A stretch of 64,000 nt of DNA from Thiomicrorhabdus sp. (GTDB lineage: Bacteria; Pseudomonadota; Gammaproteobacteria; Thiomicrospirales; Thiomicrospiraceae): NCBI RefSeq assembly GCF_963662555.1, contig NZ_OY759719.1, forward strand, positions 62,001 to 126,000. Reading direction: 5' to 3'. The first letter of the stretch is position 1. Each line of letters begins with the position of its first letter. Below are positions 25,938-33,182 of the stretch, one piece after another. The notes below the pieces were generated by a model, which was given only the letters and a program-made list of their open reading frames with translations, made no database searches and was not told the origin of the DNA. The position numbers were made by a program, and so were the translations under genes.

Positions 25938-27287
25938 ATGACAACCTCCGCAATTGATTTACCTGACGAAAACCAAAAAACCGCTAATAAGAAAACCGAA
26001 AATAAAAATACCCGCAAACTTTTAGACTCAGCTGTAAACAATACCTCGATATTCTCTCGTAAAGGATTTTTAGACCGCCTTTTTACCGCCTGGTTTAATC
26101 GTCTAGTCTATCCCCAAATTTGGGAAGACCCAGAAGTCGATATTAATGCCTTACAAATCAATCAAGATTCTCGTATTTTTACTATTTCGTCAGGTGGTTG
26201 CAATGTACTTAACTACTTAACAGAACAGCCACAAAGTATTGAAGTCGTCGATTTGAATGAAGCCCATATTGCTCTCATTAAACTCAAGCTTACCGCCATT
26301 GAACACCTACCAAGTTATGAGTCATTTTTTGACTTTTTTGGACGTGCGGATTTAGTAAAAAACCTAGATCGTTATGAGGCGTACATCAAACCTCATTTAG
26401 ACTCAGAATCGCTGGCCTATTGGGAGTCTCGTGAACGTCCTTGGAGCCCAAAACGTATTAGTTACTTTACTAACGGCTTTTATAAACATGGCTTGTTAGG
26501 GCATTTTATTGGTCTTATTCACTGGACTGGCAAACGTTTTGGTCACGACATTTCTAAAATTATGCAAGCCCGCACATTAGTAGAACAAGAACAGCTTTTT
26601 AACCAACATGTTGCCCCTATTTTCGATACCAAGTTACTTAAGTTTTTATGTAATCGTTCAATGGTGATGTACAGTTTGGGTATTCCGCCTTCTCAATTTG
26701 ATGAAATGAACCGTGACTCAAAAGAGGCCCAAATTGGTATGCACTCTTTGCTTAAAGAACGTGCTAGACAATTAGCTTGCGATTTTCCGTTAGAAGATAA
26801 CTACTTTGCTTGGCAAGCATTTAACCGAAGTTATGACATTAAAAAACGTCAGGCGTTACCACGCTACCTTAAACACAATTATTTTGAGAGTTTAACCACG
26901 CATTTTAATCGAGTGAATGTCACCCATATCTCAATGACCCAACGCTTAAAAGATTTGCCAGACAATAGCCTAAATGCTTACCTATTTTTAGACGCTCAAG
27001 ATTGGATGGATGACAAACAACTGACCGAACTATGGCAAGAGGTTAACCGAACTGCTATGGATAATGCCCGTGTCGTATTTCGCACTGCGGGCGATACCTC
27101 GCCTTTAGAAGAGAAGTTACCACACAATATTCTTAGTGAATGGCACACAGATTCTTTTGATAATGCTAACTTTACTAAACAAGACCGTTCTGGCATTTAT
27201 GGTGGTGTGCATCTTTATATTCGTAAAGCGGTGAAGTTGCATGATCACAACTCACACAATCATAATTATCAGCAAGAAGTTTTATAA
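25938..27287 (+). CDS. btaA: BtaA-like diacylglyceryl-homoserine synthase (DUF3419)
   Basis: BtaA transfers the aminocarboxypropyl group of SAM to diacylglycerol, the first step of betaine-lipid synthesis. The protein has the family's N-terminal WFNRLVYPQIWEDPEVD block, a SAM-binding region ISSGGCNVLNYL and VEVVDLNEAHIALIKLKL-like sequence, and the C-terminal LFLDAQDWMDD and FRTAGDTSPLEE blocks. I chose the ATG at 25938 (MTTSAIDL, 449 residues) because a start at 25893 would overlap the -10 hexamer. The first ~35 residues are polar and not conserved. Two bases separate the stop from the next gene. A btaB methyltransferase is not adjacent. Likely induced by phosphate shortage. Confidence 0.8.
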   Translation: MTTSAIDLPDENQKTANKKTENKNTRKLLDSAVNNTSIFSRKGFLDRLFTAWFNRLVYPQIWEDPEVDINALQINQDSRIFTISSGGCNVLNYLTEQPQSIEVVDLNEAHIALIKLKLTAIEHLPSYESFFDFFGRADLVKNLDRYEAYIKPHLDSESLAYWESRERPWSPKRISYFTNGFYKHGLLGHFIGLIHWTGKRFGHDISKIMQARTLVEQEQLFNQHVAPIFDTKLLKFLCNRSMVMYSLGIPPSQFDEMNRDSKEAQIGMHSLLKERARQLACDFPLEDNYFAWQAFNRSYDIKKRQALPRYLKHNYFESLTTHFNRVNVTHISMTQRLKDLPDNSLNAYLFLDAQDWMDDKQLTELWQEVNRTAMDNARVVFRTAGDTSPLEEKLPHNILSEWHTDSFDNANFTKQDRSGIYGGVHLYIRKAVKLHDHNSHNHNYQQEVL

Positions 27288-27289
27288 TT

Positions 27290-28381
27290 ATGGATATAAC
27301 ACATCCATCAATTGCCTATATTGAAATTTTAAAACAGCTAGGTATAAGCCAAGCCATTCATAATGTACAGACCAAACTGGATGTACTGATTGTGGATGGC
27401 GAGCCAGTACCAACAACTCTTAACAATCAGGAGTTTGATAACAGCTATGTATGTTCTCCTTACACGGCTTATATCTCTTATGCTGAAGATGAGTTGCAAC
27501 TGATTAAATCTCACTCTCAGCGTAGACTGTTTTGGGTAGCGATTCGCATTGCAGAAAAGTTATTAAAACTGGCTAAAATCAACCAGACTTTATCTATAAA
27601 TAACTGGTTAGTCTCAACCAATCTACCGCCTAAATGGTCAACAGAAACCATACCGACTCTTACCAATAAGCTCATTCATAGCTACCCAATACATAGCTTT
27701 AATATTCGCTCTCTAAATTGGCATAGCAATGCAGAACTGATGCAAGCTTTACAAGACAATGGCTGGTTATTGATTCCTGCAAGGCAAGTCTATCTATTTG
27801 ATAATCAAGATAGACAATGGTGGCAAAGAAGTCACACCAAAAGAGATCAACGTTTTCTGCAAAAAACACACTTAACTTTACTTGAACCTGATGAACATCA
27901 GCAGGCTGATTTTGCTGATATTGCCGAGTGTTTTAAGATGCTATTTATTGAAAAACATTCGCATTTTAATCCGCAATTTAGTGCTGATTATTTGTATGAA
28001 ATGCACAAAATGGGATTTATTCAGTTTTATAGTTTTAGAAACCCGGAAGATCAAAAAATCATTGCCTCGATTGGTTTATTTACCCAACAAGAGATTATTA
28101 CTACGCCGATTGTTGGCTACGATACTAACCAACCTAAAGAATTAGGCCTTTATCGTTTATTAATGGCGGTTTTATTAAAAGAGACTTATGAATCAGGAAA
28201 AATGATGAATTTAAGCTCTGGAGCAGGCGGTTTTAAACGAGCACGAGGTGGGCAACCGATTATTGAATATACGGCTTTTTACACCAAACACCTCTCATGT
28301 AGCCGTACATTGATTATGCAAGGGTTTGCTAAATTACTAAATAAATTTGGCCCTAAGGTACTTGAAGATAATCAGATATAA
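27290..28381 (+). CDS. GNAT-like acyltransferase coupled to btaA
   Basis: A 363-residue protein starting two bases after btaA, so co-translated with it. The C-terminal half (about 190-340) resembles a GNAT/BioF2-like acyltransferase: DIAECFKMLFIEKHSHFNP, an IIASIGLF-type strand, GLYRLLMAVLLKETYESG and MNLSSGAGGFKRARGG (near 303-318). The N-terminal ~150 residues are not recognisable. No membrane helix is evident. It stands where a BtaB N-methyltransferase is expected, but no glycine-rich SAM motif is visible. It may acylate the homoserine amino group or another head group. Substrate unknown. Confidence 0.55.
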   Translation: MDITHPSIAYIEILKQLGISQAIHNVQTKLDVLIVDGEPVPTTLNNQEFDNSYVCSPYTAYISYAEDELQLIKSHSQRRLFWVAIRIAEKLLKLAKINQTLSINNWLVSTNLPPKWSTETIPTLTNKLIHSYPIHSFNIRSLNWHSNAELMQALQDNGWLLIPARQVYLFDNQDRQWWQRSHTKRDQRFLQKTHLTLLEPDEHQQADFADIAECFKMLFIEKHSHFNPQFSADYLYEMHKMGFIQFYSFRNPEDQKIIASIGLFTQQEIITTPIVGYDTNQPKELGLYRLLMAVLLKETYESGKMMNLSSGAGGFKRARGGQPIIEYTAFYTKHLSCSRTLIMQGFAKLLNKFGPKVLEDNQI

Positions 28382-28479
28382 ATCTCAAATATAAAGCTCA
28401 GATTTAATCTCAACTATAGAGTCCATAATAAAGAACCCATAATAAAGAACCAAAACTAATATCAATAACGCTTTTTTGT

Positions 28480-28501
28480 AATTTACCAGGCCTGGTAAAT
28501 T
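28480..28501. repeat. Palindromic repeat, 22-bp perfect (copy 3)
   Basis: The 14-bp core (28484-28497) is extended by perfectly paired AATT arms to 22 bp with no loop. It lies between the convergent GNAT-like and phosphoesterase genes, so it may also act as a terminator, but a loopless palindrome is more like a protein-binding site. Confidence 0.9.
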
Positions 28502-28578
28502 GCTTTGAGACATTGAGGGTACAGTAAAACTCTATATTTTTTACTATTAACAACAAGCCTTAATAAGATTGTTAGAAG

Positions 28579-29463
28579 TTAATGATTGTTTTCATGACTC
28601 ACTTCTACCCAACGTAATAACTTAATCTCACCGTCTAAAGTTTCTACAATGGCGGTACAAGACTCTACCCAATCGCCACAATTTAAGTATTGAATATCAT
28701 CAATCTTTCTAATTTCCGGGTGATGAATATGCCCACATATCACACCATCGTAGCCTTCTTTTTTGCAATCTTTCACCACCGCTTCTTCATACGCAGAGAT
28801 AAACGATACCGCCCCTTTTACCTTTTGCTTAACATAGGCAGAAAGCGACCAGTAGCCCATTCCAAACTTGCGACGTAATTGGTTAAAGTGACGATTTACT
28901 ATCACCAAACTCTCATAACCCCAATCACCAATCACTGCTAACCACTTTTGTGTTTGTACTACGCTATCGTATTTATCGCCATGCACCACCAAGTACTTAT
29001 GACCGTTAGCGGCGGTAAATACGGTTTCATCACACAGCTTAATATTGCCAAAATCCAACCCTGAATAACGGCGTAAAAAATCGTCGTGATTACCGGTAAC
29101 ATACACCACATCAGTGCCACGTTTTGACATGGTTAAAATACGTCTAATCACATTGGTGTGTGATTGCGGCCAATAGATACGTTTTTTTAAACGCCAACCA
29201 TCAATAATATCGCCCACTAAATAGAGTTTTTGGCAGTGATTGTATTTTAAGAACTCAGCCAAAAACTCGGCTTTTGCACCTTTGCTTCCCAGGTGAGTGT
29301 CTGAAATAAAAATGGTTCTGTAACGATGCATTTCATGATCGTTTTCAGCCAAGATAAAATCATCATCAGCGATCGCTGCCATCCAATCTGGAAAACGAAT
29401 TTGTGATTCCAGTTGACTACTCATACTACTGATATTGCTTACATTCAGTGAATTTATATTCAT
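28579..29463 (-). CDS. PlcP-like metallophosphoesterase (UDP-diacylglucosamine diphosphatase superfamily)
   Basis: A 294-residue calcineurin-type phosphoesterase. Metal-site motifs are complete: FISDTHLGS (D and H, near 51-59), VGDIIDGW near 82-89, TGNHDDF near 119-125, VVHGDKYDS near 158-166 and CGHIHHPEI near 234-242. Such genes are often annotated as LpxH-like, but this subgroup beside a family 4 glycosyltransferase includes PlcP, which releases diacylglycerol from phospholipids in phosphate-starved bacteria. Context with BtaA and the glycosyltransferase supports that reading; lipid A synthesis remains the alternative. The promoter contains 11-nt phased TGAC repeats shared with the divergent glycosyltransferase gene. 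Confidence 0.7.
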   Translation of the reverse strand: MNINSLNVSNISSMSSQLESQIRFPDWMAAIADDDFILAENDHEMHRYRTIFISDTHLGSKGAKAEFLAEFLKYNHCQKLYLVGDIIDGWRLKKRIYWPQSHTNVIRRILTMSKRGTDVVYVTGNHDDFLRRYSGLDFGNIKLCDETVFTAANGHKYLVVHGDKYDSVVQTQKWLAVIGDWGYESLVIVNRHFNQLRRKFGMGYWSLSAYVKQKVKGAVSFISAYEEAVVKDCKKEGYDGVICGHIHHPEIRKIDDIQYLNCGDWVESCTAIVETLDGEIKLLRWVEVSHENNH

Positions 29464-29513
29464 ATTACTGTCTCAAAAGTAGGGTTATATGCTCACAGTG
29501 TATAAACCGATTT

Positions 29514-29546
29514 TGACAATAACATGACTGTTAGATGAACAAAAAC
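29514..29546. promoter_or_regulatory. Pho-box-like phased repeats between plcP-like and agt-like genes
   Basis: TGAC (29514), TGAC (29525) and TGAA (29536) begin exactly 11 bases apart on the plus strand; read on the minus strand the units are TTGTCA, CAGTCAT and TGTTCAT, close to CTGTCAT. A CATAAT (29551-29556) could serve the plus-strand gene and a TATACA-like hexamer the minus-strand gene. One box could drive both divergent promoters. PhoB control is inferred. Confidence 0.5.
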
Positions 29547-29605
29547 ACCTCATAATTTCATCTAGCTATCATCTATTTTTAACATTAAGCTTTTAGAGTG
29601 AAGGC

Positions 29606-30727
29606 ATGAACGCTATAAACTCTAATATCCAGCAATTAGTACCTCATAGTTTAAAAACTAAACCGAGCCAATTGCTTAGTGAGCATACCCATCAACAACC
29701 CATCAAACGGTTAACATTGGTAACGGACGCTTGGTCTCCACAAATAAATGGCGTGGTGACAACCTTAACCAATTTGGTTAAAGAGTTAACTCGCCAGGGT
29801 ATTGAGGTAGATATTATTCAACCTTCTGAGTACAAAAGTTTTCCCTTGCCGACCTATCATGAAATTCGCTGTGTTTGGCGACCTAAAGGGTTAGAAAACC
29901 GCATACTTAGCTTTAAACCCGATGCCATTCATATTGCTACCGAAGGTTCTCTTGGCTGGTTTGCAAGACGTATCGCCATTAAACATAAACTGCCTTTTAC
30001 CAGTGGTTATCACACTCGTTATCCAGAATATATTCGAGCTCGCTTGCCTATTCCTTTATTTATTATTTACAATTTATTACGTCATTTTCATGGTGCAGCC
30101 CAAAAAACCTTAGTTCCAGGCCTGTCAATATTGCAAGACTTAGAAAACAAAGGCTTTAAACATTTGGCCTTAATGTCTCGTGGGGTAAATACTGAAGTAT
30201 TTAACCCGCAACAAAGACGTGAACTGAATTATCCAAAACCGATCATGCTTTATGTTGGCCGCATTGCACCTGAAAAAAATATTGAAGAGTTTCTTAAGTT
30301 GGACATGCCTGGTAGTAAAATCATTATTGGCGAAGGGCCAGAATTGGATAGCTTAAAAAGTCGCTACTCAAAATGCCACTTTTTAGGGGCTAAAAAAGGT
30401 AAGGAATTAGCTGAATTTTATGCCTCTGCGGATGTTTTTGTATTCCCGTCCAAAACGGATACCTTTGGTGTAGTAAATATTGAAGCCATTGCATGTGGAA
30501 CACCTGTAGCAGCCTACCCCGTTACTGGCCCAAAAGACATTATTACCGAAGGTTTAAATGGCTCAATCAACGACAATTTACAAACAGCCATTCAACAAGC
30601 TTTAGCTTTACCAAAAGAGAATATTCACCTCACTATTCCGCAATTTAATTGGCCCCACGCTACTCAACAGTATTTACAAAATCTTAGCCCTATTGATTGG
30701 AGCGTATATAGCCAAGTTAAAAGCTAA
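29606..30727 (+). CDS. Family 4 glycosyltransferase (Agt-like, lipid glycosylation)
   Basis: A 373-residue GT-B retaining glycosyltransferase. The N-terminal domain opens with LVTDAWSPQINGVVTTL (near 38-54), the acceptor loop. The C-terminal donor domain has MLYVGRIAPEKNIEEFL near 213-229 and FPSKTDTFGVVNIEAIACG near 285-303, with the E-x7-E motif. GAAGG precedes the ATG. Divergent pairing with a PlcP-like gene matches the plcP-agt arrangement in which diacylglycerol from phospholipid turnover is glycosylated to a phosphorus-free glycolipid. A mannosyl or glucuronosyl donor cannot be chosen from sequence. Peripheral inner-membrane enzyme. Confidence 0.75.
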   Translation: MNAINSNIQQLVPHSLKTKPSQLLSEHTHQQPIKRLTLVTDAWSPQINGVVTTLTNLVKELTRQGIEVDIIQPSEYKSFPLPTYHEIRCVWRPKGLENRILSFKPDAIHIATEGSLGWFARRIAIKHKLPFTSGYHTRYPEYIRARLPIPLFIIYNLLRHFHGAAQKTLVPGLSILQDLENKGFKHLALMSRGVNTEVFNPQQRRELNYPKPIMLYVGRIAPEKNIEEFLKLDMPGSKIIIGEGPELDSLKSRYSKCHFLGAKKGKELAEFYASADVFVFPSKTDTFGVVNIEAIACGTPVAAYPVTGPKDIITEGLNGSINDNLQTAIQQALALPKENIHLTIPQFNWPHATQQYLQNLSPIDWSVYSQVKS

Positions 30728-30859
30728 ATTATGAGCTCAATTGCGAGCCCATTTACGACTTCGGCTAAAAGCGACATTAAACGAACTGATTTCTTAATTA
30801 TCTGTTTATATAAACGGTACAATACTCCTCATTATTTTTTAACACGAAGCCCTTTTCTT

Positions 30860-31927
30860 ATGAGTAATGCACAACTGATTTTGCTAGATAAACGTAATCA
30901 ACCTCTTAAAGAGTATCTTGTTGCGGTCGCCGCCTCCGATGGCCTAAACATCAAAGGGGTTGAAGTTATGGCCTCTCCTGCAAAAGGGCAAAAGTCATTA
31001 CTCAATGCCAGCATTTACATTCCTCCTTTAGAAGACTTTGACTACAACCCAAAAAAATTAACTGAAGAGTCTATGTCTAAACTGATCATTGGTGAAGAAA
31101 TCATCACTATCGACCAGTTTATTGAACGTTGTTCTGAAGATGAAGCGGTACGTGCCGCTTTGACTAAATCAGTTACTCGTTTTGCTAAAAAACTAGCTGA
31201 ATTAATCAAAGAATTTTGTGACTCAGATGTCATTCCGCTGATTCAAGAAAAGCGTAATGACGCCTTGTTTAAACTTAAAGGTCACGCTAAAGAGTTAAAG
31301 GATAAAAAGGTCGTTTGTATTGATATAGAAGCCACCAACATTTCTACTGACCCTGAAGCAGATATTATTCAAGTATCGGCTTGTGATATTGACGGTAAAG
31401 AGCTGTTTAACCAGTTAATTAACCCTGGTTACGATATCCCAGAAAATGAAAAACACAATATCACCACCGAGATGGTTCAAGGTCAACCAACGCTTGCACA
31501 AGCTTGGGACATGATTCACGATACGCTACTTGAAGCAGACGTGGTATTGGCTTATAGCACTGAAAGTGACTTTATGTACCTAGAAAAAAGTGCTGAAAAG
31601 AAGATGCTTAAATTTGATTTGGACTACAACACTTGGTTAGATGCCGCAGAGCTCAGTAAAGACCTGATTGGAGCCATGCGTTGGCACAGTGAAAACATGT
31701 ACTGGTTCTTTAAAACACCCAAACTGACGGTGGCTTATGAAGAAGTATTGGGCAAACCTTTTCCGGGTGATGCCCACGACGCTTTAGCCGATGCGATTGC
31801 AACGGTTGATTTATTTAAGGCGATGATGGTAAAAGGTGCTGAATCTAAGGTTGAAGAAAAGAAACCTAAAAAGAAAGAAAAGCCAATCACCAATAACCCG
31901 TTTGCCGCATTAGCTCAGTTAAAATAA
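30860..31927 (+). CDS. DEDD-type 3'-5' exonuclease domain protein
   Basis: The DnaQ-like domain covers about residues 145-330: CIDIEATN (Exo I acidic pair), KHNITTEMVQGQ, VLAYSTESDFMYL (Exo II), and DAHDALADAIATV (Exo III, DEDDh type). The N-terminal ~140 residues are helical and unrecognised; the C-terminal ~25 are lysine-rich. An open frame extends upstream to 30731, but a TACAAT -10-like hexamer lies inside it at 30818-30823, and the added 43 residues look untranslated. I start at the ATG at 30860 (MSNAQLILLD, 355 residues). Substrate may be RNA or DNA in repair or turnover; ExoX/RNase T-type proteins are related. Confidence 0.8.
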   Translation: MSNAQLILLDKRNQPLKEYLVAVAASDGLNIKGVEVMASPAKGQKSLLNASIYIPPLEDFDYNPKKLTEESMSKLIIGEEIITIDQFIERCSEDEAVRAALTKSVTRFAKKLAELIKEFCDSDVIPLIQEKRNDALFKLKGHAKELKDKKVVCIDIEATNISTDPEADIIQVSACDIDGKELFNQLINPGYDIPENEKHNITTEMVQGQPTLAQAWDMIHDTLLEADVVLAYSTESDFMYLEKSAEKKMLKFDLDYNTWLDAAELSKDLIGAMRWHSENMYWFFKTPKLTVAYEEVLGKPFPGDAHDALADAIATVDLFKAMMVKGAESKVEEKKPKKKEKPITNNPFAALAQLK

Positions 31928-31977
31928 GCTTTTTACAGGTTTTGAGGCCGTTCTCTTAAAATAATTGGAAATTTATT

Positions 31978-32418
31978 ATGTGTAATACCACATTCAAACA
32001 ACTTGAAAACGCCAAACAAGGTGAGCAATTTGATTGGCAAGAACTGAAGTCACAAATTAAATTTGATGCCGACGGTTTAATCCCTGCTATTGCACAACAA
32101 TACGATACCAAAGAAGTCTTGATGATGGCGTGGATGAACAGTAAATCACTTGAAGAAACCCTGCAAACAGGCCGAGTATGTTACTGGTCTCGTTCACGCC
32201 AAAATTATTGGCGTAAGGGTGAAGAATCGGGACAAATTCAGCTATTAAAATCACTGAATTTTGACTGTGATGGTGATGCCATTCTATTGCTAGTTGATCA
32301 AACTGGTCCAGCCTGTCACACAGGCCGTAGAAGCTGTTTTTATACTGAAGTGAATAAGGATAAAGTAACGGTCACGACTGATCCAATTATTAACCCTAAA
32401 GACTTATATAAAAAATAA
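31978..32418 (+). CDS. hisI: Phosphoribosyl-AMP cyclohydrolase
   Basis: HisI opens the adenine ring of phosphoribosyl-AMP, third step of histidine synthesis. The 146-residue protein shows FDADGLIPAIAQQYDTKEVL, AWMNSKSLEETL, WSRSRQNYWRKGEESG, the metal-site DCDGDA and the cysteine region GPACHTGRRSCFY, all expected. It is monofunctional: no HisE domain follows. The gene is away from other his genes. The composite repeat copy B follows at 32481. Confidence 0.95.
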   Translation: MCNTTFKQLENAKQGEQFDWQELKSQIKFDADGLIPAIAQQYDTKEVLMMAWMNSKSLEETLQTGRVCYWSRSRQNYWRKGEESGQIQLLKSLNFDCDGDAILLLVDQTGPACHTGRRSCFYTEVNKDKVTVTTDPIINPKDLYKK

Positions 32419-32480
32419 CTCTTTTTAGAAGTTCTGATATTAGTTCTTATAAACGTTTTTTAAGCCCTAAATATCATTTT

Positions 32481-32535
32481 TACCAGGCCTGGTATTCCCT
32501 GTGGCAATTAATATTGTGTGAACACAGGGTAAATT
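32481..32535. repeat. Composite palindromic repeat (copy B)
   Basis: Core palindrome 32481-32494, then CCCTGTG (32497-32503), a 19-base spacer and CACAGGG (32523-32529), ending GTAAATT. It is the inverted counterpart of copy A and lies between the convergent hisI and mobA genes. Confidence 0.85.
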
Positions 32536-32540
32536 ATTGT

Positions 32541-33158
32541 TTAGCTCTTATCAAAACTCTCAAGCGTATTCATATTCTTAAAGGCATGCGGGCAACAGTC
32601 TGCAAAACTGGCTTGAGTAAATGCATTTTCTTTTACCCATCTATTAACGCTTAAATGCCCAATATCAATGGCCTTACCGAGTGAATGCCTCATCGAACGG
32701 TGCATCATTAAATAAAGAGGTTGCAAACGCTCCCCATCAAATACCGCCACGATAGGATTTGGTTGTTCTTGATATGCCGAAACTAACCTATCAACAAAAT
32801 CATTTGGAATATTGGGATTATCACACGGTACAAATACCGCCCAGTCAGTTTTAATATATTGCCAAGCGGCATGCATCCCCGCTAAAGGGCCTAAAAAGCC
32901 TTGGTACTCATCACTAAATAAGCTTTTTGAGTAAGATTCATAGCGTTCTAATTCAGCATTAGCGTTTACCCAAACATCACAGACTTGAGCTGATAACAAA
33001 TTTAAAATGGGTTTTAAGATAGGTTCGCCATGATAGGGCAAAAGTGCCTTTTGTTGATAACCCACTCTACTGCCTTGGCCGCCCGCAATAATCACCCCGG
33101 TTATATTTTCTGACAGAGGTATTTGTATGCCTTTTTGTTCGCTCATTTGATTAGTCAT
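32541..33158 (-). CDS. mobA: Molybdenum cofactor guanylyltransferase
   Basis: MobA links GMP to molybdopterin to make the MGD cofactor. The 205-residue protein has the nucleotide-binding loop VIIAGGQGSRVGYQQKALLPY near 23-43, and the FVPCDNPNIP metal motif near 108-117. An N-terminal extension of about 20 residues precedes the family core; an internal start closer to the core is possible but none has a clear ribosome site. The gene ends 25 bases past the hybrid kinase start, and both are on the minus strand, so co-transcription is possible. Confidence 0.9.
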   Translation of the reverse strand: MTNQMSEQKGIQIPLSENITGVIIAGGQGSRVGYQQKALLPYHGEPILKPILNLLSAQVCDVWVNANAELERYESYSKSLFSDEYQGFLGPLAGMHAAWQYIKTDWAVFVPCDNPNIPNDFVDRLVSAYQEQPNPIVAVFDGERLQPLYLMMHRSMRHSLGKAIDIGHLSVNRWVKENAFTQASFADCCPHAFKNMNTLESFDKS

Positions 33159-33182
33159 ACAACACAGGTATATTGACTAGCT

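Noticed and set aside
27290..28381. BtaB N-methyltransferase completing betaine-lipid synthesis
   Set aside because: No SAM-binding glycine motif; C-terminal region resembles GNAT acyltransferases.
28579..29463. Simple call as LpxH of lipid A synthesis
   Set aside because: Context with a glycosyltransferase and BtaA, and a Pho-like promoter, fits PlcP better; not excluded.
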